Of a DNA stretch of 44,628 nucleotides, positions 34,062-42,728 are shown piece after piece (the first letter of the stretch is position 1; every line of letters begins with the position of its first letter). The notes beneath the pieces were generated by a model. It did no database searches. It saw only the letters and a program-made list of their open reading frames with translations, and was not told the origin of the DNA. This stretch comes from Methylobacter sp. (lineage in GTDB: Bacteria; Pseudomonadota; Gammaproteobacteria; Methylococcales; Methylomonadaceae). A program made the translations under genes and the position numbers. The stretch is from NCBI RefSeq assembly GCF_023227905.1, contig NZ_JALOCF010000039.1, positions 1-44,628 on the forward strand, in the 5' to 3' direction.

Positions 34062-34256
34062 CACCACGAAGGCACGAAGGACACAGAGAAAAGCAAAAGA
34101 TAAATTAAAAACTTCGTGTTCTCGGCAATTGTTCCTGCGTCGCCTAAAGCGCCTACTGTTGGTGCTCTACCTCCTGCATGACCCACAAGGATGTGGGAAA
34201 TGCAGATATTGCAGGAGCAAATATCTGTCCTTGCAGTCCTTCGTGCCTTCGTGGTG
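34062..34256. repeat. 195-bp element bounded by 20-bp perfect inverted repeats
   Basis: CACCACGAAGGCACGAAGGA (34062-34081) is repeated in exact inverted form at 34237-34256. Inside are two clean hairpins: CCCACA-AGGA-TGTGGG (about 34181-34196) and CAGATATT-N9-AATATCTG (about 34203-34227). There is no reading frame of note. The element occupies nearly the whole gap between batD and nudE, which end facing each other. It has the form of a small non-autonomous repeat (MITE-like) and may also end transcription. No target duplication was identified. Confidence 0.75.
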
Positions 34257-34264
34257 AAATAATT

Positions 34265-34822
34265 CTATTCAGCTCGAAACGCTTTCAAATATTCCAGCGC
34301 CATAAACAGCGCGGCAATTGAGCGAGCTTCGGTGCATTCGCCGGTGGCCAACAATTCATTGATTCGGCTTAATTTCCACGGCACAACTTCCAATTCTTCA
34401 GGCTCATCGCCTTCCAGTTTTTCGGCATACAAATCCTGGGCGATGATAACCTCGGTCATGTGTTCCAGATAGGAAGGTGCGATCGAAAAAGAGCTTAAGT
34501 GGTGCAGGCGTCTGGCGCCAAAGCCGACTTCTTCTTTAAGCTCGCGGTTTGCGGCCTCCAGGAAAGATTCACCGGCGTCGGTTTTGCCCTTGGGCAAACC
34601 TAGCTCATAACGATGCACTCCGGCGGAATATTCTCTGATTAATAATACCGTTTCGGCATCCAGCATCGGCACAATCAGCACGGCACCGCCGGAGCCACTT
34701 CGAGCCAAGCGTTCGTAGTTGCGCTGTTCGCCATTGCTAAACTCGATATCCAGCGATTCAATGCGAAACAGCCGGCTGGTCGCAATAATGGTTTTGTTAC
34801 GGATGGTTGGTTTTTCAGCCAT
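34265..34822 (-). CDS. nudE: ADP-sugar/dinucleotide Nudix hydrolase NudE
   Basis: A 185-residue Nudix hydrolase with a complete Nudix box at residues 79-101 (G-x5-E-x7-REL-x-EE-x-G-F). The N-terminal KPTIRNKTIIATSRLF and the GGAVLIVPML segment resemble NudE, which cleaves ADP-ribose, NADH and Ap3A-type compounds. In E. coli nudE is also next to yrfG. Here the two are divergent across 43 bp. NudE is the favoured assignment over the closely related NudF. Confidence 0.88.
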   Translation of the reverse strand: MAEKPTIRNKTIIATSRLFRIESLDIEFSNGEQRNYERLARSGSGGAVLIVPMLDAETVLLIREYSAGVHRYELGLPKGKTDAGESFLEAANRELKEEVGFGARRLHHLSSFSIAPSYLEHMTEVIIAQDLYAEKLEGDEPEELEVVPWKLSRINELLATGECTEARSIAALFMALEYLKAFRAE

Positions 34823-34865
34823 TGTGCTATTTTAATAATAATTTTTACAAATATAACGCACTCTA

Positions 34866-35522
34866 ATGATTGATTGGAAAAAAATTGATACCGTTTTGCT
34901 GGATATGGACGGAACACTGCTGGATTTGAATTTTGATAATCACTTCTGGAAGGAGTTTGTGCCGCTAAAATTTGCCGAAAAGCAGAGCTTGTCGATAGAA
35001 GCCGCAAAGCGGCAGTTGGAGCCGCGATTCAAGAGCATGGAAGGCAAGCTGGAATGGTATTGCCTGGATTATTGGAGCGATGTTTTAGCGCTGGATATTG
35101 TCGGATTGAAAGCGGAAATTTCAGGGTTAATCTCGGTATTGCCGCACGTCACGGAGTTCCTGGAAAAAGCGCATCAATCGCCGAAAAAAGTTTATTTAGT
35201 CACCAATGCGCATCGGGGTAGCTTGGGCCTTAAGATGGAGAAAACCTGCCTGCATGGATTTTTCGACGAGATTATCAGTTCTCATGATTTGGGATTTCCG
35301 AAAGAACATGCCGAGTTTTGGCGGTTGTTGCAACAGCGCGTGCCGTTTGAAAAGCAAACCGCACTGTTAATCGATGATAGCCTGGCGGTATTGAATTCAG
35401 CCAGGCAATTCGGCATAGCCCATTTAATTGCAGTGAGCCGGCCTGACTCCCGGTTACCTAAAAAAGAGATAGCCGGTTATCCTGCTATTGAGGATTTTCG
35501 GGAGCTGATGGTTGGGCTTTAG
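34866..35522 (+). CDS. yrfG: HAD-family GMP/IMP nucleotidase YrfG
   Basis: A 218-residue haloacid dehalogenase phosphatase. Motif I DMDGT has nucleophile D13 and D15; motif II is YLVTNAH; motifs III/IV are GFPKEHAEFW and LLIDDSLAVL. It resembles E. coli YrfG, which dephosphorylates GMP and IMP, and the pairing with nudE supports this. Its last 38 nt overlap the 3' end of rhlB on the other strand. Confidence 0.88.
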   Translation: MIDWKKIDTVLLDMDGTLLDLNFDNHFWKEFVPLKFAEKQSLSIEAAKRQLEPRFKSMEGKLEWYCLDYWSDVLALDIVGLKAEISGLISVLPHVTEFLEKAHQSPKKVYLVTNAHRGSLGLKMEKTCLHGFFDEIISSHDLGFPKEHAEFWRLLQQRVPFEKQTALLIDDSLAVLNSARQFGIAHLIAVSRPDSRLPKKEIAGYPAIEDFRELMVGL

Positions 35523-36843
35523 GCTTCCAGCTTTTATCTTGATTCGGACGTTTTCCCTTGTATTCGGTTTTGATTTTGTCATGCTTTTTTTCCGGCTTAA
35601 CAATTTCAGCCAGAAGATCATCAGTAATCGGAAGAACCGGGATTTTCTGCTCAATGTATGCTTCGATATCCGGCATTGAATAAGCATATTCTTCACAGAT
35701 AAAACTGATCGCGACACCGCTGGCGCCAAAGCGCGCGGTACGGCCGATCCTGTGCACATAATCCTCCACATCCTGCGGCAGATCGTAATTGAATACATGA
35801 GAGACATCGGCAATATGCAGGCCACGGGCCGCAACATCGGTCGCAATCAACAAGGTGATTTTGTTTTCCTGAAAATCGCTCAACAAGCGCTGGCGTTTAT
35901 CCTGCGGCACATCACCGCTCAGTGCGGCCGTTTTGTAGCCGTTAGCGTTCAGGAAGTCATCGAGTCGTTCGGCACAGCGCTTGGTGTTAACAAAGATGAT
36001 GCTGCGTTGAGGTTTGTGCTGGTTCAAGATGCCGACCAGCAACGGAATTTTTTGCTCATTCGAAGGACAAAATGCGCTTTGCTGGATGGCTTTGGAGGTG
36101 ACTTCCTCGGCCTCGATGCGAATCAAAACCGGATTGTTCATGTGCTCATAAGCCAGCTCGGTCACTTTGTAGGATAAAGTGGCCGAGAACAGCATGTTCA
36201 AGCGCTGTTCCGGTGGCGGCATGCGACGCAACAAGTAACGGATGTCTTTAATAAAGCCCAAATCGAACATGCGATCGGCTTCATCCATCACCGTGACTTT
36301 CACGTTATCCAGCGTGAACGCATTTTGCCTGTAAAAATCGATGATGCGGCCGGGCGTGCCGATGATGATATCAACGTTGGACTTTAGGCTGTCCAATTGC
36401 TTTTGGTAGTCGGTGCCGCCGTATATCAGCGCCATTTTAAGGTTAAGGTGCTTGCCCAGTTGCAGTGCATCCTTATGGATCTGAATCGCTAACTCGCGGG
36501 TTGGCGCGAGAATGATGGCCCTGGGATTTTTTATTTTTTTGATTTTGGCGACGGCTTTGGGTGCCGGATTTTCTATATCAAGTGCATCATCGGTTTGATC
36601 TTCTTCATCGTCGTCTTCAGCATCATTAATTAAATACTGAAAAGTTGCCAGCAAAAAAGTGGCGGTTTTGCCGGTTCCGGTTTGAGCCTGTCCCGCAATA
36701 TCCTTGCCCCGCAACAGTAAGGGTAGGGCTTTTCTTTGGATCGGGGTGCAGTGGTTAAAACCTGCGTCTTTTAAGCTGCGTAAGATAGAATCAGACAATT
36801 CAAGATTGCTGAAGCGGATTTCTGTTAAATGTGTATTGTTCAT
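35485..36843 (-). CDS. rhlB: DEAD-box ATP-dependent RNA helicase RhlB
   Basis: A 452-residue DEAD-box helicase with a Q motif (CTPIQRKALP), Walker A AQTGTGKT (53-60), PTREL, a DEAD motif (VMDEADRMFDLGF), SAT in FSATL, and HRIGRTAR. RhlB is the RNA-unwinding partner of the degradosome. An acidic insertion at about 74-108 (DAEDDDEEDQTDD and onward) between motifs I and Ia, and a basic tail after about 415, make it longer than E. coli RhlB (421). The rhlB/trxA/rho neighbourhood matches E. coli and supports the assignment over other DEAD-box proteins. Confidence 0.92.
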   Translation of the reverse strand: MNNTHLTEIRFSNLELSDSILRSLKDAGFNHCTPIQRKALPLLLRGKDIAGQAQTGTGKTATFLLATFQYLINDAEDDDEEDQTDDALDIENPAPKAVAKIKKIKNPRAIILAPTRELAIQIHKDALQLGKHLNLKMALIYGGTDYQKQLDSLKSNVDIIIGTPGRIIDFYRQNAFTLDNVKVTVMDEADRMFDLGFIKDIRYLLRRMPPPEQRLNMLFSATLSYKVTELAYEHMNNPVLIRIEAEEVTSKAIQQSAFCPSNEQKIPLLVGILNQHKPQRSIIFVNTKRCAERLDDFLNANGYKTAALSGDVPQDKRQRLLSDFQENKITLLIATDVAARGLHIADVSHVFNYDLPQDVEDYVHRIGRTARFGASGVAISFICEEYAYSMPDIEAYIEQKIPVLPITDDLLAEIVKPEKKHDKIKTEYKGKRPNQDKSWKPKAQPSAPENPQ

Positions 36844-36884
36844 AGGCTATAGGATAACGTAAAAATCAAATCAGCTGAAATTGA

Positions 36885-36913
36885 TTGACTACCGGCTTTA
36901 TCCCTCCTATAGT
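36885..36913 (+). promoter_or_regulatory. Sigma-70 promoter of trxA
   Basis: TTGACT (36885-36890), exactly 17 nt, then TATAGT (36908-36913), ending 27 bp before the trxA start. It shows that the upstream in-frame ATG at 36881 cannot be the trxA start. Confidence 0.8.
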
Positions 36914-36940
36914 TTTGATTTTAACAATTGGAGAAATAAA

Positions 36941-37267
36941 GTGAGCGATTCAGTCCTTCATGTAAGCGATAGTGAGTTTAACGAAACTGTTCTTAAAGCT
37001 GCGGGTCCTGTCCTGGTTGATTATTGGGCTGAATGGTGCGGACCTTGCAAAATGATTGCACCGATTCTGGATGATATTGCAAACGAATATGCAGGCAAGC
37101 TGACCGTTGCAAAACTAAATATAGACGAAAATCCGGATACGCCTCAACACTATGGTGTGCGCGGCATTCCAACATTAATGCTGTTCAAGGACGGCGAAGT
37201 GGAAGCGACTAAAGTGGGCGCCTTGTCAAAGTCGGAACTTGCCAAGTTTATTGATAGCAACATCTAA
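36941..37267 (+). CDS. trxA: Thioredoxin 1
   Basis: A 108-residue thioredoxin, a cytoplasmic disulfide reductase reduced by thioredoxin reductase. The active site is WCGPC (C33, C36), and the cis-proline loop is GIPT. The GTG at 36941 is chosen because GGAG lies 7-10 nt upstream and a promoter ends at 36913. It is divergent from rhlB, with rho following downstream as in E. coli. Confidence 0.97.
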   Translation: MSDSVLHVSDSEFNETVLKAAGPVLVDYWAEWCGPCKMIAPILDDIANEYAGKLTVAKLNIDENPDTPQHYGVRGIPTLMLFKDGEVEATKVGALSKSELAKFIDSNI

Positions 37268-37343
37268 ACTCATTACCCAATTACTTAGATCAAGCTCAGA
37301 TTCAGCTCAGGCCTGTCACAAAAGGTTGGACGGGGCTGAGTAC

Positions 37344-37371
37344 TTGAGTTAAACTTATGCGGTGCGATAAT
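37344..37371 (+). promoter_or_regulatory. Candidate sigma-70 promoter of rho
   Basis: TTGAGT (37344-37349), 16 nt, GATAAT (37366-37371). This leaves a leader of about 100 nt before rho, containing a small CGGT/ACCG hairpin. Long rho leaders take part in autoregulation in E. coli. Confidence 0.5.
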
Positions 37372-37476
37372 CATGCGCACCCAATCATATCGTCCGATAA
37401 ACTACATCCCTGAATTATTCCTGTCCTAGTAGTTGCGGTTTAACACCGTAGTTACTTTTCCTTGAGTTTCTTTTAT

Positions 37477-38733
37477 ATGAATCTAACTGAGTTAAAACTA
37501 AAACAAATAAGTGAAGTTATTGAAATCGCCGAGTCCCTCGGGCTTGAAAACGTTGCCAGATCGCGAAAGCAAGACTTGATTTTTGCCATCTTGAAAAAAC
37601 AGGCCAAGGCTGGCGACGATATATCAGGCGACGGCGTTTTGGAAATTTTACAGGATGGTTTTGGTTTTTTACGGACACCCGGTTGTTCATATTTAGCGGG
37701 TCCTGACGATATTTATGTTTCACCCAGTCAAATCAGGCGATTTTCTTTAAAGACCGGCGATACGATCAGCGGAAAGATAAGACCCCCGAAAGATAACGAA
37801 CGTTACTTCGCAATGCTCAAGGTTGACCAGATCAATTTTGAACCTCCCGAAAATACCAAAAACAAAATCACCTTCTCAAACCTGACTCCACTATTTGCCA
37901 AACAACGATTTGTTCTTGAGCGAGGCAATGGCACCAGCGAAGATTTAACCGGACGCATCATGGATTTAATCGCTCCGATAGGCAAAGGCCAGCGCGGCTT
38001 GATCGTATCGCCGCCCAAAGCCGGTAAAACCATGATCCTGCAAAGTCTGGCGCAGGCGATTGCGGAACAGAATCCTGAGTGTTACCTGATTGTTTTGCTG
38101 ATCGATGAACGTCCGGAAGAAGTAACGGAAATGGAGCGATGCGTTCGCGGCGAAGTCATTTCCAGTACCTTCGATGAACCGGCAACCCGGCACGTACAGG
38201 TTGCGGAAATGGTCATCGAAAAAGCCCGCCGCTTGGTCGAGCACAAACACGACGTGGTCATTTTGTTAGACTCGATCACCCGTTTGGCCCGAGCCTATAA
38301 CACCGTCGTGCCTTCATCAGGCAAGATCTTAACCGGCGGTGTCGATGCCAATGCTCTCGAAAAACCGAAACGCTTTTTTGGCGCGGCACGGAATATCGAA
38401 GAAGGCGGCAGCTTGACCATTATCGCCACTGCGCTGGTTGATACCGGCTCAAGAATGGACGAGGTCATCTACGAGGAATTCAAAGGTACCGGCAACATGG
38501 AGTTGCATCTGGATCGCAAAATTGCCGAGAAAAGAATTTACCCTGCGATTAACATCAACCGTTCCGGCACTCGTCGTGAAGAATATCTGGTTGATCCCGA
38601 TACCTTGCAAAAAACATGGATCTTGCGCAAGATTCTTCAGCCGATGGATGAAACTGCAGCGTCAGAATTTTTGATCGGCAAGCTCAAAGACTTTAAAACA
38701 AATGCCGAGTTTTTTGAGTCGATGAAGCGGTAG
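37477..38733 (+). CDS. rho: Transcription termination factor Rho
   Basis: A 418-residue hexameric RNA-dependent ATPase that ends transcription. The N-terminal RNA-binding domain contains GDGVLEILQDGFGFLR and YVSPSQIRRF. The Walker A PPKAGKTM and the Walker B region DVVILLDSITRLARAYN follow, then the Q- and R-loop region GGVDANALEKPKRFFGAARN. The frame opens at 37462, but MNLTELK at 37477 is the conserved start and gives the usual length (E. coli 419). It is likely also read through from trxA. Confidence 0.98.
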   Translation: MNLTELKLKQISEVIEIAESLGLENVARSRKQDLIFAILKKQAKAGDDISGDGVLEILQDGFGFLRTPGCSYLAGPDDIYVSPSQIRRFSLKTGDTISGKIRPPKDNERYFAMLKVDQINFEPPENTKNKITFSNLTPLFAKQRFVLERGNGTSEDLTGRIMDLIAPIGKGQRGLIVSPPKAGKTMILQSLAQAIAEQNPECYLIVLLIDERPEEVTEMERCVRGEVISSTFDEPATRHVQVAEMVIEKARRLVEHKHDVVILLDSITRLARAYNTVVPSSGKILTGGVDANALEKPKRFFGAARNIEEGGSLTIIATALVDTGSRMDEVIYEEFKGTGNMELHLDRKIAEKRIYPAININRSGTRREEYLVDPDTLQKTWILRKILQPMDETAASEFLIGKLKDFKTNAEFFESMKR

Positions 38734-38753
38734 TTTTTGTAAATCAGATAAAT

Positions 38754-38779
38754 TGCGCAACATGATTGAGTGTTGCGCA
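38754..38779. terminator. Hairpin between convergent rho and yggX
   Basis: TGCGCAACA and TGTTGCGCA form a perfect 9-bp stem around an 8-nt loop. A second small stem AAGGCT/AGCCTT overlaps the end of yggX (about 38788-38806). The T-tract is short and interrupted, so it may be a bidirectional terminator of moderate strength. Confidence 0.6.
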
Positions 38780-38798
38780 TTGCTTTAAAGGCTAAGGA

Positions 38799-39071
38799 TT
38801 AGCCTTTTGGCGGCACATAGCCTTCCGGCATTTCGTTGTTGCCTTCAAACAGGAACTTGTTTCTTTCTTCCGCCAAGAATGCCCGGGTTTTTGGGTCAAA
38901 GCTGGCTAATCTTCCTTCATTAATCAGCATGGTTTGCTTGGCTAACCATTCATTCCAGGCTTGTTTGGATACTTTTTCAAATATTTCCTGACCTTTAGGG
39001 CCCGGAAAGGGCGGCGCATCCAGGCCTTCGGCTTCTATTCCCAATTTTACGCATTTAACCATTCTAGTCAT
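38799..39071 (-). CDS. yggX: Fe(2+)-trafficking / oxidative damage protection protein YggX
   Basis: A 90-residue protein matching YggX: VKCVKLGIEAEGLDAPPFPG at the start and an EMPEGYVPP end. YggX protects iron-sulfur proteins and takes part in iron handling. It overlaps mutY by 4 nt, the same pairing as in E. coli, where MutY itself carries a [4Fe-4S] cluster. Confidence 0.95.
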   Translation of the reverse strand: MTRMVKCVKLGIEAEGLDAPPFPGPKGQEIFEKVSKQAWNEWLAKQTMLINEGRLASFDPKTRAFLAEERNKFLFEGNNEMPEGYVPPKG

Positions 39072-40117
39072 TTTATCCCCGTGTGTGATTGTTGGAGCAA
39101 CAGCTTAATCGGCGCGGCCAAGCCAAGCTTATTAAGTTGCCCGGTTTTATACCAGACAGTTCGATCGGCTTCCATCACAAAATTTATAGGGTTATCGGAT
39201 CGAACCAGTAGCGGCGTATAGTCCAGATGATAATGGGAAAAGGTGTGGCGCCGGGTTGACAGTATTTGTTGGTCAGCAATATGAATGTTCCGGGTCAGGC
39301 ACCAGTCGTGTGCCTCAGTAATACTATCGAATTCCGGCAGGCTCCATAAGCCGCCCCAGATACCGGTTGGAGGCCTTTTTTCCAGTAATATACAGTTATC
39401 GGCATTGCTCAGTAACAATAAGGTCAGCTGTTTGACCGGCAAGGTTTTTGCCGGTTTCGGCGTTGGGTATGCCGAGACATTATTTTCACGTCTGGCTAAA
39501 CATTCGGCATTCAGCGGACAGGCCTCGCAAGCCGGTTTACCGCGGGTACAGACGGTCGCGCCCAAGTCCATCATGGCCTGGGTATAATTCGCGACGCGGG
39601 CTATCGGGGTCAGCTTGGCGCTGAGTGCCCACAGCTCTTTATTGACAGCGCTATTGCCCGGCCAGCCGGAAACGGCTCTAAACCGGGCCAATACTCTTTT
39701 AACATTGCCATCGAGAATCGGGTGGCTTTTGTTAAAGGCGATGCTCAATATTGCTCCTGCCGTTGACAGGCCGATGCCGGGCAATTCGAGCAGCTCATCC
39801 AGCGTATCGGGAAAGCGGCCTTGTTCGGCAATAAGTTGCGCTGTTTTGTGGAGGTTGCGGGCGCGTGCATAGTAGCCCAGTCCCGACCAAAGATGCAGGA
39901 CTTCATCAACAGGCGCACTCGCCAAGTCCGCGATGTCCGGGAATTTTGCAATAAATGCATTGAAATAAGGTATGACAGTTGCGACCTGAGTTTGCTGCAA
40001 CATGGTCTCGGATAGCCACACACGATAAGGCGTCAGGTCTTTTTGCCAGGGCAGGTCTTTGCGGCCGTGTTGATCGAACCAAGCCAGGATATTGCGTTGA
40101 AAAGCGGATGGACTCAT
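39068..40117 (-). CDS. mutY: A/G-specific adenine DNA glycosylase MutY
   Basis: A 349-residue glycosylase that removes adenine opposite 8-oxoguanine. The HhH-GPD domain has catalytic glutamate LSETMLQQTQV and aspartate PILDGNVKRV, and the helix-hairpin-helix has ELPGIGLSTAGAIL. The [4Fe-4S] cysteines follow the family spacing C-x6-C-x2-C-x5-C (CTRGKPACEACPLNAEC). The C-terminal Nudix-like domain recognises 8-oxoG. The ATG at 40117 gives the normal length; the frame opens at a TTG three codons earlier. Confidence 0.96.
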   Translation of the reverse strand: MSPSAFQRNILAWFDQHGRKDLPWQKDLTPYRVWLSETMLQQTQVATVIPYFNAFIAKFPDIADLASAPVDEVLHLWSGLGYYARARNLHKTAQLIAEQGRFPDTLDELLELPGIGLSTAGAILSIAFNKSHPILDGNVKRVLARFRAVSGWPGNSAVNKELWALSAKLTPIARVANYTQAMMDLGATVCTRGKPACEACPLNAECLARRENNVSAYPTPKPAKTLPVKQLTLLLLSNADNCILLEKRPPTGIWGGLWSLPEFDSITEAHDWCLTRNIHIADQQILSTRRHTFSHYHLDYTPLLVRSDNPINFVMEADRTVWYKTGQLNKLGLAAPIKLLLQQSHTGIK

Positions 40118-40122
40118 AAGAG

Positions 40123-40201
40123 GCAAAAGACGAAAGATGAAGGACGAAGGGGCGCATAGTTTAAGGGCTGCTTTTTTCGCCCTGTGTCTTTCGCCTTTTG
40201 C
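40123..40201. repeat. Imperfect inverted repeat between asmA-family gene and mutY
   Basis: GCAAAAGACGAAAG (40123-40136) and CTTTCGCCTTTTGC (40188-40201) pair over 14 bp with one mismatch. An inner GGGCG/CGCCC pair and a run of six T lie in the loop. It fills the 94-bp gap between two genes on the same strand and may be a terminator for the asmA-family gene. Confidence 0.5.
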
Positions 40202-40211
40202 ATGCTCCTCC

Positions 40212-42302
40212 TCACTTCAAAATGCCTTTTAACAGATTGCCCAGGCCAGGACCGAGTTTCTTGTCGAGTTTATTGATGAGTTTGTCGATTTTGGCTTTGT
40301 TTTTATCGCTCAATAATGACTCCAGGTCTATCGTATAGAGCGGTTTGTCGAGCGTTCCGGCAACATTAATCGCTACAGCGCCTTTAACTTGCTCGGGCTC
40401 AGTGGCAGTTGCATCAAGCAGCTTGGCGTCGATTTTGTAGTCCACAGCTTCAGAATTCAGGTTTACGTTGCCCTTGCCGTCGACTCGCAATTTGGAGGAC
40501 TTGGCAACAAGGTCGTTATTCTGGATCAGGCCGTTAGTGATCGTGGCGGTGCCGGTCATTTCCGAAAACAGCGTTTGGTCATTTTTATTATCTGAAGGCA
40601 AGGCGGAGCCTTTAATGAGCGCCTTACCTTCATCGATGATTTTTTGCAGATTAAAACCCTTAAGTACGCTGTCTTTGAACATGAAGCTTAGCTGGCCGTT
40701 AAGTGATGTTTTCAATTCCTTTGTTTTTCGGCCCTGTCCCTGTAGCTGCGCGGATGCGTTAACCATGCCGCTTATTGGGGCTTCTCCCCGGTAGTCTTTC
40801 AGTAAGGGCTCAATTTGCACATGGTCTATTTTTTCGTTCACTGCCAGCGCTGGCTTATCGCCATGCGTATCCATATGAAGATCACCGGAATAGCTGCCTT
40901 GGTAAAACTGCTGAACCGCTTGCTGCGTGGTGAACACGCCGTTCTTGCTGCTCAAGTTTATACGGACATCCTGCATTGCCAGATCGTTGACCTTCAGTTT
41001 TTCGACCGACACTGTGCCGTCGGCACTGAGTTTCCTCAGTGTTTCAACAGGCAGAGCGGAGAGGCCGACAGCCAATAAAACGGCAGGGCTGGCGATGGGT
41101 TTGGAGGACTTATTGCGAGGGGATAAATAACGATCGACATCAAGCGCATCAATGCCCAAGTTGAAGCTAATAACCGATTCGGCAAAGCTTTTGATGCTGA
41201 TAGCGCCTTTAATCTGGGTATCATCCAGGGTTAGTGCCAGATTTTGCAGGTCGGCCGAATCGCCTGTCGCGGTCAAATCAAAGTTGGCGGCTAGCTTGCT
41301 TAGGGCACTGGCATCCTGCATTGCGGGCAAGGCGATCGCCAGTTGTTGCATAACTTTGGCGGGGCTGAACGGCGCAATGGTAACCAGCCCCTGAAAGGAA
41401 GGCTTATCCTTAATAGAAGTGCCGGTCATTTCGGCGGCGGCAAGCGACACGTCGCCCGATTTAAGCTGCAACCCTTGAATTTTGGCTGTTTGTTGGTTCC
41501 AATTCAGCGCTGCATCGGCGATGGCTAATACCGTTGTTAATGGTTGGCCGGAAACGGCTTCGCCTGACGATACAACGTGCAAATCACTACGGCGTAGCGC
41601 AAAAGTATCAAGCTTTTCATTAACGGTTAACTCGGTGTTGAGTTTGATGGCGTGGATTAACGTGGACCCGCTCTTCAAAACGGTCATGGAAGCAGTGATA
41701 TTAGCCGGCTCATCAAAGATAAGCTTATCGGCATTCAGGTTAAGGTCTTTTATTTCGATGTGTTTTTCGGTTTTCAGGTCGTCCCAGTTAATTCGTGCAT
41801 TTTCAATAGTTATGTCGCCGATGGAAAAAGTCGTCTGCTCAGGTACTGGTTGGGCATCCGTTTTGTCGGCGACAACGGCGGGGGCGGTCTTGAGGTCAGA
41901 AGCTGTCAAATCATCCCAGTTGGTGAGTCCTTGTTTATTCCGGGCAAGATTTAAAACCAGGCCTTTTAAGACGATGCGGCTGATTTCTGCTTTTTTCGAT
42001 AACAGCGGCAATAATCGTATGCCTATATTGCCTTCTTCAATTGTTGCAAAAGGGCGGTCTTGAAACTCCGGCGCATTGCTCAGCGCAATTTTTTCTGTTG
42101 AAATACCGGCCCAAGGGAACAACGAGAGTTTTAATTCACCGTCCAGCGTCAGTTCCCGGCCGGTTTTGTCCTTAACTGCGGCGATAATCTCAGGCTTAAA
42201 ATCATTGGGATTGATGACGAATGGCAGGATGGAGACGACGGCTATCAGCAGCAAAGCCATTGCGGCAATTGTCGATAGGATGATTTTAAACGGTTTGCCC
42301 AT
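40212..42302 (-). CDS. AsmA-family inner-membrane-anchored protein
   Basis: A 696-residue protein with one N-terminal transmembrane helix (about 7-29), then the AsmA N-terminal pattern NPNDFKPEIIAAVKDKTGRELTLDGELKLSLFPWAGI. A long repetitive beta-rich periplasmic region follows, ending in an AsmA C-terminal segment (FSEMTGTATITNGLIQNNDLVAKSSKLRVDGKGNV). AsmA-like proteins belong to the bridge-like lipid-transfer group and affect outer-membrane lipid homeostasis. It lies upstream of mutY-yggX on the same strand and may or may not share their transcript. I would not claim orthology to E. coli asmA itself. Confidence 0.9.
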   Translation of the reverse strand: MGKPFKIILSTIAAMALLLIAVVSILPFVINPNDFKPEIIAAVKDKTGRELTLDGELKLSLFPWAGISTEKIALSNAPEFQDRPFATIEEGNIGIRLLPLLSKKAEISRIVLKGLVLNLARNKQGLTNWDDLTASDLKTAPAVVADKTDAQPVPEQTTFSIGDITIENARINWDDLKTEKHIEIKDLNLNADKLIFDEPANITASMTVLKSGSTLIHAIKLNTELTVNEKLDTFALRRSDLHVVSSGEAVSGQPLTTVLAIADAALNWNQQTAKIQGLQLKSGDVSLAAAEMTGTSIKDKPSFQGLVTIAPFSPAKVMQQLAIALPAMQDASALSKLAANFDLTATGDSADLQNLALTLDDTQIKGAISIKSFAESVISFNLGIDALDVDRYLSPRNKSSKPIASPAVLLAVGLSALPVETLRKLSADGTVSVEKLKVNDLAMQDVRINLSSKNGVFTTQQAVQQFYQGSYSGDLHMDTHGDKPALAVNEKIDHVQIEPLLKDYRGEAPISGMVNASAQLQGQGRKTKELKTSLNGQLSFMFKDSVLKGFNLQKIIDEGKALIKGSALPSDNKNDQTLFSEMTGTATITNGLIQNNDLVAKSSKLRVDGKGNVNLNSEAVDYKIDAKLLDATATEPEQVKGAVAINVAGTLDKPLYTIDLESLLSDKNKAKIDKLINKLDKKLGPGLGNLLKGILK

Positions 42303-42443
42303 AATGTTCCCCTTGCTTAAAAAATGTAATGACGATCAATTATGGAAATGATTATCTACTTATAACAGCTGTTGCCGGTTAAACGCTAATTGGATAAAGT
42401 CCAAGTTAGTAACTATTTATTATAATGAAAATGAGGTGTCAAA

Positions 42444-42728
42444 ATGTTGCATTTAGCTAAATTTGCTGGAATTGCAGTGCTTGTATGGTTTTATTTATCT
42501 GCAAAGGAAAAGGGTGCGTCGCCTATTAATTGGGCTATCACCGGATTGGTTGGCTATTGGATTACGTGGTGGGCGGTTAAGCTGACCGTGGTTTCCGCTT
42601 TATTAGGTGTGGTCGCTAAAAATCCTACCGGAACTTTTCTGCTTCTGCAAATACCGGCTCTATGCGCGATCGGCGCGGCTTTTTTGATCAGAAAGAAATT
42701 ATTGGCGGATGTTCCCGGAAATGATTAA
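42444..42728 (+). CDS. Small multi-pass membrane protein of unknown function
   Basis: A 94-residue hydrophobic protein with about three predicted membrane helices (7-20, 29-52, 65-85) and a positively charged RKK motif near the C-terminus. I do not recognise a family. AATGAGGTGT gives a Shine-Dalgarno-like GAGG 9 nt before the ATG. It is isolated: the asmA-family gene diverges upstream and a 436-bp gap follows. Confidence 0.75.
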   Translation: MLHLAKFAGIAVLVWFYLSAKEKGASPINWAITGLVGYWITWWAVKLTVVSALLGVVAKNPTGTFLLLQIPALCAIGAAFLIRKKLLADVPGND

